NCBI GenBank assembly: GCA_015069525.1
Contig: SVIK01000007.1
Span: forward strand, 1-23,749
DNA length: 23,749 bases
Direction: 5' to 3'
From: Clostridiales bacterium
GTDB lineage: Bacteria > Bacillota > Clostridia > Christensenellales > Borkfalkiaceae
Each line of letters begins with the position of its first letter. The first letter of the stretch is position 1. Both the position numbers and the translations under genes were made by a program. The notes below the pieces were generated by a model. The model saw only the letters and a list, made by a program, of their open reading frames with translations. It searched no databases and had not been told where the DNA came from. Shown here in pieces: positions 14,337 through 20,655 of the stretch.

Positions 14337-14954
14337 ATGAAAGTATTGCTTGTCAACGGTAGTGCGCACGAAAAAGGATGCACGTACACGGCGCTTGCGG
14401 AGGTAGCGAAATCGCTCAACGCCAACGGCGTAGAAACGGAAATTTATTGGCTTGGGGATAAAGGCGTACAAGGCTGTAAAGGCTGTTGGGCTTGTAAAAA
14501 GATAAAAAAATGTATCGTAGACGATTGCGTAAACGAATTCGTGGAAAAAGCCTCGCAATTCGACGGCTTCGTATTCGGTTCGCCCGTGTATTACGCTTCG
14601 GCGTCGGGTGCGCTCGTATCGTTTATGGACAGAGTATTTTATAGCGGTGGCAGAGCGCTCGCGTTTAAACCCGCTTGCGCAGTAGTCAGCTGTCGTAGGG
14701 CGGGGGCGTCGACGACGTTTGACGTCATCAATAAGTACTTCACGATTAACAACATGCCCGTGGTTGGCTCTAATTATTGGAACGAAATTCACGGCAACAA
14801 AGCGGAGGAAGCGGAGCAAGACGAAGAGGGCTTGCAAACGATGCGCATTTTAGGCAACAACATGGCTTGGCTTTTAAAATGTATTGCGCTTGGCAAAGAA
14901 GCGGGCGTAGCGCCGATTACGGAAAAGAAAATTTTTACTAATTTCATAAGATAA
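14337..14954 (+). CDS. NADPH-dependent FMN reductase / flavodoxin-fold oxidoreductase
   Basis: The 205-residue protein has the flavodoxin-like fold. LLVNGSAHEKGCTYTAL binds the FMN phosphate, and FGSPVYYASASGALVSFMDR lies over the isoalloxazine. Between them a cysteine cluster GCKGCWACKKIKKC, with CVNEF following, resembles that of iron-sulfur flavoprotein relatives and multimeric flavodoxin WrbA-like proteins. The exact substrate cannot be told. AAAGGAG overlaps the mutY stop codon region, 8-9 nt before ATG 14337, so it is the third gene of the operon. A terminator follows at 14961. Confidence 0.88.
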   Translation: MKVLLVNGSAHEKGCTYTALAEVAKSLNANGVETEIYWLGDKGVQGCKGCWACKKIKKCIVDDCVNEFVEKASQFDGFVFGSPVYYASASGALVSFMDRVFYSGGRALAFKPACAVVSCRRAGASTTFDVINKYFTINNMPVVGSNYWNEIHGNKAEEAEQDEEGLQTMRILGNNMAWLLKCIALGKEAGVAPITEKKIFTNFIR

Positions 14955-14960
14955 AAAGAA

Positions 14961-14984
14961 AACGCCCCAACAGGGGCGTTTTTA
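14961..14984. terminator. Bidirectional terminator between convergent genes
   Basis: AACGCCCC-AACA-GGGGCGTT is followed by TTTATT on the plus strand and by TTTTCTTTTT-type sequence on the minus strand. It can end both the FMN reductase transcript and the convergent CDF transporter transcript. Confidence 0.92.
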
Positions 14985-15000
14985 TTATGAATTTATATCG

Positions 15001-16167
15001 TTATACAAAGGGATGTTCCACGCGGATAACGCACGCGCACTCTGGGCGAACGTCGCGGATTTTTTCCACCACTTGTTTTTCCGCGTCCTTTTTGCAAAGC
15101 GGACAATCGGTAGGAACAACCAAATCGAAAATCAGGTTGATATTCTTTTCCCCCTTGGTCATACGGAAATCGTGTATTGTAAAGCTTTCGCTCACCGCCT
15201 TAGCGGAGCTTTCCGCTAGCAAGCGGAGCTCGTTAACGAGCGGGTCGTCTACGACGAGGGGGTCCAAATGCACGGTGACGATACAGCCGAATTTTTTATG
15301 CATATCTTGTTCCATAGTATCCACTTCCTCGTGGGCGACGTTGATATCGCAATCGGCGGGCACTTCTGCGTGGAAGGATACGATTTGTCTACCAGGGCCG
15401 TAATCGTGTACCATAACGTCGTGAATGCCCACGATACGGGGATAGTCTTTAACGAATTCGTAAATACTGTCGACAAAGGCAGGGTCGGGGGTAGAGCCGA
15501 GAAGCAAGTCAATCGTTTCCTTAGAGGCTTTCAAGCCGGTAAAGAGGATAAACGAAGCGACGAGGATACCCACCCAGCCGTCGATATGTACGCTCCAAAA
15601 TCTAGAAACAATGGCGCTTGCGAGGACGAGCGTCGTCGCGATACAATCGGACAAAGAATCCGCAGCCGCCGCGCGAACGGGGGAGGAGTTAATTTTCTTT
15701 CCAATTTTGCGATAAAAGAAGAAGAGCCACACTTTCACGAGGATAGACGCGCCGAGGATAATCATAGACGCGTTGCCCACGTTAGGAAGGGTAGGCGTTA
15801 TAATTTTCTCGATAGAGCTTTTAAAGAGCTCAAACCCCACGAGAATAATAAGCATATCGACGATAAAGCCCGCCACGTACTCGTATCTGCCGTGTCCCAA
15901 GGGATGTTCCTTGTCGACGGGCTTGTTGGCAAGACGTACGCCCAATAGGGTGACGATGGAAGAGCCCGCGTCGGAAATATTATTAAAGGCGTCTGCAATA
16001 ATAGCGACGGAAAAGGATAAAATACCCATGGTCAGTTTGCCTGCAAATAGCAAAAGGTTGAGAAAAATCCCCGTTATCCCTGCAAGCGTAGCGTGTTTAG
16101 CGCGCACCTTCGTGTCGTTCACGTCTTTATTTTTGCCAATAAAAAGGCGGATTAAGAAATCAGTCAT
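15001..16167 (-). CDS. Cation diffusion facilitator metal exporter, probable Mn2+ type
   Basis: The 388-residue protein is a CDF transporter with six predicted membrane helices and a cytoplasmic C-terminal domain. TM2 carries ADAFNNISDAGSS and TM5 carries AADSLSDCIATT, so the transport-site tetrad is Asn62/Asp66 with Asp170/Asp174. Zinc-type members usually have His in one of these positions; as I recall, an ND-DD set is characteristic of MntE-like manganese exporters. KEHPLGHGRYEYVAG is the usual loop motif. About 90 extra C-terminal residues, with CPLCKKDAE, follow the standard domain. ATG 16167 is preferred over upstream in-frame starts because AGGAG lies just before it and upstream codons overlap the promoter. 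It is divergent from the Mn-riboswitch antiporter gene. Confidence 0.9.
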   Translation of the reverse strand: MTDFLIRLFIGKNKDVNDTKVRAKHATLAGITGIFLNLLLFAGKLTMGILSFSVAIIADAFNNISDAGSSIVTLLGVRLANKPVDKEHPLGHGRYEYVAGFIVDMLIILVGFELFKSSIEKIITPTLPNVGNASMIILGASILVKVWLFFFYRKIGKKINSSPVRAAAADSLSDCIATTLVLASAIVSRFWSVHIDGWVGILVASFILFTGLKASKETIDLLLGSTPDPAFVDSIYEFVKDYPRIVGIHDVMVHDYGPGRQIVSFHAEVPADCDINVAHEEVDTMEQDMHKKFGCIVTVHLDPLVVDDPLVNELRLLAESSAKAVSESFTIHDFRMTKGEKNINLIFDLVVPTDCPLCKKDAEKQVVEKIRDVRPECACVIRVEHPFV

Positions 16168-16197
16168 ATTCGCTCCTAACAGCAAGATTATGGCATT

Positions 16198-16226
16198 ATT
16201 ATAGGATAGAAGGAGGGTTTTGTCAA
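16198..16226 (-). promoter_or_regulatory. Sigma-A promoter for the CDF transporter
   Basis: On the minus strand TTGACA (16221-16226) and TATAAT (16198-16203) are perfect with a 17-nt spacer. The leader would be about 25 nt, with no riboswitch. Confidence 0.92.
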
Positions 16227-16265
16227 TCAAAAAGTGGAAAAATGCGGAAAAGCTTATAAAAAGCG

Positions 16266-16295
16266 TTGACAAAAGCGAGGCGGTTATGCTACAAT
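16266..16295 (+). promoter_or_regulatory. Sigma-A promoter for the Mn riboswitch transcript
   Basis: TTGACA (16266-16271) and TACAAT (16290-16295) with an 18-nt spacer. The predicted start, about 16302, falls just before the aptamer's first helix. The -35 boxes of this and the divergent CDF promoter are about 40 nt apart. Confidence 0.88.
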
Positions 16296-16303
16296 TTGCA
16301 TGT

Positions 16304-16390
16304 CATAGGGGAGTAGTCGGCTTGAAAGAGTCGTTGTGTCTACAACACTGAAAGCAATTTCAGGCACAATGGTAAACGGCAAGACTTATG
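16304..16390 (+). promoter_or_regulatory. yybP-ykoY manganese riboswitch
   Basis: The conserved first loop GGGGAGTAG (16308-16316) and the second conserved segment GGCAAGACTTATG (16378-16390) are present. They are joined by a P1 helix CATAGG/CTTATG. Intervening hairpins include TGTGTCTACAACAC and CTGAAAGCAATTTCAG. The riboswitch class senses Mn2+ through the two loops and commonly controls metal exporters. Confidence 0.87.
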
Positions 16391-16436
16391 CGCAAATCCC
16401 AAAGTAGGAGTTTTTGCGCGTAAGTCTTTTATTTTG
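16381..16436 (+). terminator. Terminator forming the Mn riboswitch expression platform
   Basis: AAGACTTATGCGCAAA pairs with TTTGCGCGTAAGTCTT (16413-16428) with one G-U pair over 16 bp, followed by TTATTTT. The 5' arm reuses the 3' strand of the aptamer P1 (16385-16390), so ligand binding and termination are mutually exclusive. Mn2+ should therefore turn expression on. Confidence 0.9.
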
Positions 16437-16490
16437 TCATTTAGCATAGTCAAAGTATCGAAATTAAAAACAAACAAAGGAGTTTCACAT

Positions 16491-17534
16491 ATGTTTTGGA
16501 CGATTTTTTGGGCAGTAATCATGCTTGTCGGCGGGTTCGTGCTTTTGGTAAAGGGTGCGGATTGGTTTGTTGACGGGGCGGCTGGTCTTGCGGGGAAATT
16601 GCGTATTCCCCAGCTTGTCATCGGTTTAACCATCGTGGCGTTTGGGACGAGCGCGCCCGAGCTTGCGACCTCCGTAATTTCCGCGGCAGGCGGGGACGTG
16701 GGTATTGCAGTAGGCAACGTTTTAGGTAGCAATATCACGAATATTTTGCTCATATTAGGGCTTTCGGCGATGTTTTGCGTTTTGCCCGTGCAAAAGGCTT
16801 CGTTAATCGTTGATTTGCCCATGTTGTTAGGCGCGAGCGTGCTCATCGTCCTTTTCGGGGCGTTCGACAACGAAATCGGCAGATTAGAGGGCGGTATCAT
16901 GGTAGCTTTGCTTATCGCGTATACGACGTTTTTGGTAATGAAAGCGCTTCGTCAACGGGACAAGCAAGAAAGCATTTCCGCGCTTGAAAACCACGAGGTA
17001 GTCGTGGGAGAAACGGGCGAAGGGGAAAGTGCTCCCAAGAAAGGCTTTAACGGTTGGTACGAAAAGATGAAAAACTACACGTGGTTTTTAGGTATTGCCA
17101 CGGTTGTAGGGTTGGGAATTGTCGTCGGCGGAGCTATGTTGGCGGTAGAAGGGGCAAAGACGATTGCTACGGAAATCGGTATTCCCCAAAAAGTCATTGG
17201 CTTGACGGTAGTGGCAATCGGCACGTCCTTGCCCGAGCTTATCACGTCGGTGGTTGCGGCAAAGAAAGGGGAAACGGATATTGCCGTGGGCAATATCGTA
17301 GGTAGCAACATGTTCAATATCTTGCTAGTGGTAGGTCTTTCAGCGGTGATTATGCCCTTGCCGTTTGTTTCGGAAGGAGTAAGCTTCCTTTGGGACGGGT
17401 TAATTGCCCTCGGTTCGGCAATCATTTTGTCGGTATGCGCATACCTTCCCAAGCATAGAGTCAACCGCGTAGGAGGGGGCGTTATGCTTGCAAGCTTCGT
17501 CGCGTATTACGCGTACTTGTTTATAATGATGTAA
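16491..17534 (+). CDS. YrbG-type CaCA family cation antiporter
   Basis: The 347-residue membrane protein has the two inverted alpha-repeats of the Ca2+/cation antiporter superfamily. Repeat one is VIGLTIVAFGTSAPELATSV with GNVLGSNITNILLILG; repeat two is VIGLTVVAIGTSLPELITSV with GNIVGSNMFNILLVVG. The ion-binding Glu residues are Glu57 and Glu249. About ten membrane helices are split by a charged cytoplasmic loop (about 165-190). Homologues are annotated as sodium/calcium exchangers, but the Mn2+ riboswitch upstream points to manganese (or Ca/Mn) export. AAAGGAG at 16476-16482 fixes the ATG at 16491. No convincing terminator follows before the rplS promoter. Confidence 0.93.
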   Translation: MFWTIFWAVIMLVGGFVLLVKGADWFVDGAAGLAGKLRIPQLVIGLTIVAFGTSAPELATSVISAAGGDVGIAVGNVLGSNITNILLILGLSAMFCVLPVQKASLIVDLPMLLGASVLIVLFGAFDNEIGRLEGGIMVALLIAYTTFLVMKALRQRDKQESISALENHEVVVGETGEGESAPKKGFNGWYEKMKNYTWFLGIATVVGLGIVVGGAMLAVEGAKTIATEIGIPQKVIGLTVVAIGTSLPELITSVVAAKKGETDIAVGNIVGSNMFNILLVVGLSAVIMPLPFVSEGVSFLWDGLIALGSAIILSVCAYLPKHRVNRVGGGVMLASFVAYYAYLFIMM

Positions 17535-17571
17535 AAAACATAAAAAACTTGCAAAAATCGAGCAAAAACGC

Positions 17572-17600
17572 TTGCCAAGAAAAAATAAATCGTATATAAT
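17572..17600 (+). promoter_or_regulatory. Sigma-A promoter for rplS
   Basis: TTGCCA (17572-17577) and perfect TATAAT (17595-17600) have a 17-nt spacer. It lies 38 nt after the antiporter stop and starts a leader of about 90 nt. Confidence 0.87.
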
Positions 17601-17612
17601 AGGTAAGACTTC

Positions 17613-17672
17613 GAACGTTCCTCTGCCTATTTTGGGTATAGCGAGGAGTTATACAGCGGGTTAAGAACGTAT
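17613..17672 (+). promoter_or_regulatory. Probable ribosomal protein L19 leader RNA
   Basis: The leader folds into one long interrupted stem-loop: outer pairs ACGTTC/GAACGT (17615-17620 with 17665-17670), inner TCCTC/GAGGA (17619-17623 with 17643-17647, sharing two bases with the outer helix) and a possible CTAT/ATAG apex. Placement right before rplS fits the Firmicute L19 autoregulatory leader family. Family membership is inferred from place and shape, not from a remembered consensus. Confidence 0.6.
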
Positions 17673-17698
17673 CGTAATTAACGGAGGTAGAGTCTAAA

Positions 17699-18043
17699 AT
17701 GAAAGGATTGATTGAAGCGATTGAAGCGGAAAACCTCAAATCCGAAGTGCCTTCTTTTGAAGTAGGCGACACGGTTAAGGTAGGCTACAAAATCATCGAA
17801 GGTGGCAAGGAACGTGTGCAAAACTTCGAAGGCGTAGTTATCGCGAAGAAGAACGGCGGAATTTCCGAAACGTTCACGGTGCGCCACATTTCCTATGGCG
17901 TCGGCGTAGAAAAGACGTATCCCCTTCACTCCCCGAAAATTGCGTCCATCACGGTCGTAAGAAAGGGTAAGGTTAGAAGAGCGAAACTCTATTACTTGCG
18001 CAAGTTGACGGGCAAAGCTGCCAAAGTCAAAGAAAGAATTTAA
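17699..18043 (+). CDS. rplS: 50S ribosomal protein L19
   Basis: bL19 lies at the 30S-50S interface. The 114-residue product has the characteristic order: FEVGDTVKVGYKIIEGGKER, then VQNFEGVVIAKKNGG, TFTVRHISYGVGVEKTYPLH, SPKIASITVVRKGKVRRAKL and YYLRKLTGKAAKVKER. GGAGG (17683-17687) precedes the ATG at 11 nt. In most Firmicutes rplS follows trmD in the rimM operon; here it is an independent unit with its own promoter, leader and terminator. Confidence 0.98.
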   Translation: MKGLIEAIEAENLKSEVPSFEVGDTVKVGYKIIEGGKERVQNFEGVVIAKKNGGISETFTVRHISYGVGVEKTYPLHSPKIASITVVRKGKVRRAKLYYLRKLTGKAAKVKERI

Positions 18044-18071
18044 TAGGAAACGTCGGAGGATATCCGAGAAG

Positions 18072-18116
18072 ACGAGTTTGCTTAAAGTCAAAGGCAAACT
18101 CGTTTTTATTTTTTTC
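18072..18116 (+). terminator. Intrinsic terminator after rplS
   Basis: ACGAGTTTGC (18072-18081) pairs with GCAAACTCGT (18094-18103) over 10 perfect base pairs, followed by TTTTATTTTTTT. Confidence 0.92.
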
Positions 18117-18139
18117 TACAAAAAATAGGTAAAATATTG

Positions 18140-18168
18140 TTTACTTTTTCTATCGTTTAGGGTACAAT
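18140..18168 (+). promoter_or_regulatory. Probable promoter for comM-dprA-topA
   Basis: TTTACT (18140-18145) and TACAAT (18163-18168) have a 17-nt spacer, two mismatches in the -35 and one in the -10. It follows the rplS terminator and precedes comM by 35 nt. Confidence 0.7.
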
Positions 18169-18203
18169 AATAAAGAAAGACATATAATAAGGAAGGGGAA
18201 GGC

Positions 18204-19736
18204 ATGATTGCAAGGGTACAAAGCTATGCTTTATCAGGATTAGACGGCGTATCGGTGACGGTAGAAACGGACGTATCGAAAGGGATGCCCGCGTACGAAA
18301 TCGTAGGTCTTCCCGATACGGCGGTCAAGGAATCGAGGGAACGTGTAAGAAGCGCGATAAAAAACAGCGCGTTAGAATTTCCCTTACATAAAATCACCGT
18401 CAACCTTGCCCCTGCATACGTTAAAAAGGAAGGCTCGTCTTTCGATTTGCCCGTTGCTATCAGCTTGTTGAAAGCAAGCGGGGTTTTGCAGGCGGAGTTA
18501 AACGATACCGTCTTTTTAGGGGAACTTGCTTTAAACGGCGATTTGCGCCCTATCACGGGCGTTTTGCCCGCACTTATCTCTGCGCGGGATAAAGGGTATA
18601 CGCAATTTATCGTCCCTTACGATAATAGGAAAGAAGCGGGATATATTCACGGGGTAGAGGTGTACTGCGCAAAGAACTTGCGCGAGGTAGTCGACCACCT
18701 TTCAGGGTTTTCTCGCATGCAAGCGGTAGAGATTGCGCCCTTTGAAAAGGGGACGGAGCAAGGCAAGCGCACGTACGATTTGTCTTTTGTGAAAGGACAG
18801 ACGGTTGCAAAGCGTGCGTTAGAGGTAGCGGTGGCAGGCGGACACAATATCTTATTCGTCGGCCCTCCGGGAAGCGGTAAAACGCTCCTTGCAAGGGCAA
18901 CGCCTTCCATATTGCCCGACATGCGCTTTGAGGAAGCGCTTGAAATTACGAAAATTCACTCGGTAGCGGGTACGCTTGGGGAGGAGGGTATCGTAAAGAC
19001 ACGCCCTTTCCGTTCCCCGCACCACACGGCGACGACGGTGTCCCTTTGCGGTGGCGGAAATAAATCGGTTCACCCTGGGGAAATCAGCTTGGCGCACGGA
19101 GGCGTGCTGTTTTTAGACGAACTGCCCGAATATAACCGTTCCACGCTCGAAGCGCTCCGTCAGCCTTTGGAGGACGGCGTCATCACGATATCACGTTCCA
19201 GCGGAACGGTCACGTATCCCGCCTCGTTCATGCTTTGCGCAAGTATGAACCCTTGCCCTTGCGGAAACTACGGCAGTAGCAAACGCCGTTGCACGTGTAC
19301 GCCCAACGATATCCGTCGTTATCGTGCAAAAATTTCAGGGCCTTTGTTGGATAGAATTGATATTCAGGTAGAAGTGGACGGCGTGGAATACGACGATTTG
19401 GTTTCCACGGCGGAAGAGGAAACGAGCGAGCAAGTAAAAAAACGCGCGGACGGCGCAAGAAATATCCAACGCCAACGTTTTGCGGACGGCAAAATTACGA
19501 CCAACGCCGAAATGGGCGAAAAGGAAACGCGCGAATATTGTAAGCTGAGCGCAAATTGCGAAGAAATAGTAAAGGAAGCATACGAACGTTTACGCCTTTC
19601 AGCGCGCGCCCGCTCGCGTATATTAAAAGTAGCGCGCACGATTGCGGATTTAGAGCTTTGCGAGGATATCCTCCCCGAACATCTCTACGAAGCGATTTCT
19701 TATCGTACGTATAGCGCACAGCAAGACGAAGAATAA
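18204..19736 (+). CDS. comM: YifB/ComM-family AAA+ ATPase (magnesium-chelatase-like)
   Basis: ComM is a hexameric helicase that promotes branch migration during natural transformation, and homologues are widespread even in non-competent bacteria. The 510-residue product has the N-terminal ChlI-like domain (YEIVGLPDTAVKESRERVRS, ITVNLAPAYVKKEGSSFDLP). Next comes the AAA+ core, with Walker A GPPGSGKT (220-227) and Walker B VLFLDEL (Asp305, Glu306). The cysteine-rich ASMNPCPCGNYG...RCTCTP loop and the C-terminal Mg-chelatase domain (LSARARSRILKVARTIADLE) follow. GGAAGGGG precedes the ATG. dprA begins 16 nt after its stop; the two genes are commonly adjacent and may serve DNA uptake or recombination. 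Confidence 0.96.
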   Translation: MIARVQSYALSGLDGVSVTVETDVSKGMPAYEIVGLPDTAVKESRERVRSAIKNSALEFPLHKITVNLAPAYVKKEGSSFDLPVAISLLKASGVLQAELNDTVFLGELALNGDLRPITGVLPALISARDKGYTQFIVPYDNRKEAGYIHGVEVYCAKNLREVVDHLSGFSRMQAVEIAPFEKGTEQGKRTYDLSFVKGQTVAKRALEVAVAGGHNILFVGPPGSGKTLLARATPSILPDMRFEEALEITKIHSVAGTLGEEGIVKTRPFRSPHHTATTVSLCGGGNKSVHPGEISLAHGGVLFLDELPEYNRSTLEALRQPLEDGVITISRSSGTVTYPASFMLCASMNPCPCGNYGSSKRRCTCTPNDIRRYRAKISGPLLDRIDIQVEVDGVEYDDLVSTAEEETSEQVKKRADGARNIQRQRFADGKITTNAEMGEKETREYCKLSANCEEIVKEAYERLRLSARARSRILKVARTIADLELCEDILPEHLYEAISYRTYSAQQDEE

Positions 19737-19752
19737 GGTGGCGTGTTAGCGT

Positions 19753-20607
19753 ATGCAAGGGAGTATTTTGCAAGAACTTAATATCGGCGCGCCCATGTAT
19801 CCCAAATCGTGGGAAAGCTTGCCCGACGCTCCCCAAAGCTTGCAATACGTCGGGGACGTCGCGTTGTTAGCCACGCGAAAATTCACGGTGGTCGGTTCTC
19901 GCACTACGCCCGTGCAAATGCGCAAATTAGGGAAAGAGGTCGTCGGCGGAATCGCCAATCACTTTACGATAGTGACGGGGGTTGCAGACGGCGGAGACGA
20001 GACGGCGATACGCGGTGCGTTAGAGGTAGGCGGAAAGGTAATTTGCGTGCTTGCAGGCGGTTTTTCCGCAATCCCGCAAAGCAATTTGCCCCTTCTAAAA
20101 GAGGTGGCGAAAAACGGCTTGTTGCTTTCCCCGTACCCTTACGATGCGCCCACCCGTAGTTTTTCCTACGAATATCGAAATAAATTGCTCGCCTATTTAG
20201 GTGAAGGCGCTCTCGTTTTGGGTGCAGGCGAAAAAAGCGGTGCGCTCATCACGGCGAAATACGCAAAGAAAGCGGGAAAGGAAATCTTTGCATTTCCGTA
20301 CGCTCCCCGCGTCCACGCAGGCGTAGGTTGCAACCGCTTGATTAAAGAGGGAGCGCATTTAACGGAAAGCGCGGAAGACGTGCTGTTGTGCATGGGGATA
20401 ACGCCCACGGCGAAAAAAGCCCCCGTAGCCTTGACGAAAGAGGAACAAGCGGTTTTGGAAACGCTCGCGTTGCTTTCGGAGGCGCACGTTAACGAGCTTT
20501 CGTCCAAATCGGGCATACCCGTTTTCAAATTACGCGCCACGCTTTCCGCGCTGGAAATCAAAGGCGCAATCACTCCGATTGGTGGCAACCGCTACGCAAT
20601 CGTGTAA
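19753..20607 (+). CDS. dprA: DNA-processing protein DprA/Smf, divergent
   Basis: DprA binds single-stranded DNA and loads RecA during transformation. The 284-residue product has the Rossmann-like core: TVVGSRTTP (Ser49, Arg50), a VTGVADGGDETAIRGAL segment, GGKVICVLAGG and GLLLSPYP. SYEYRNKLLAYLGEGALVLGAGEKSGALITAKYA and GVGCNRLI complete it. A C-terminal winged helix (about 225-284, LLSEAHVNELSSKSGIPVFKLRATLSALE) follows. It differs from the consensus in having TGVADGGD for SGxARGID and RNKLLAYLG for RNRIIAGLS. It is short, lacking the N-terminal SAM-like domain. A stop codon at 19747 limits the start to ATG 19753, whose Shine-Dalgarno is weak. Confidence 0.92.
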   Translation: MQGSILQELNIGAPMYPKSWESLPDAPQSLQYVGDVALLATRKFTVVGSRTTPVQMRKLGKEVVGGIANHFTIVTGVADGGDETAIRGALEVGGKVICVLAGGFSAIPQSNLPLLKEVAKNGLLLSPYPYDAPTRSFSYEYRNKLLAYLGEGALVLGAGEKSGALITAKYAKKAGKEIFAFPYAPRVHAGVGCNRLIKEGAHLTESAEDVLLCMGITPTAKKAPVALTKEEQAVLETLALLSEAHVNELSSKSGIPVFKLRATLSALEIKGAITPIGGNRYAIV

Positions 20608-20655
20608 ACCAAAGCAGAAAAATTTTTTATAGCATATAGCAGAAAGGAATACGAA

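Noticed and set aside
16168..16272. Longer N-terminus for the CDF transporter
   Set aside because: Upstream codons cover its own consensus promoter; ATG 16167 has AGGAG directly upstream and a normal CDF start.
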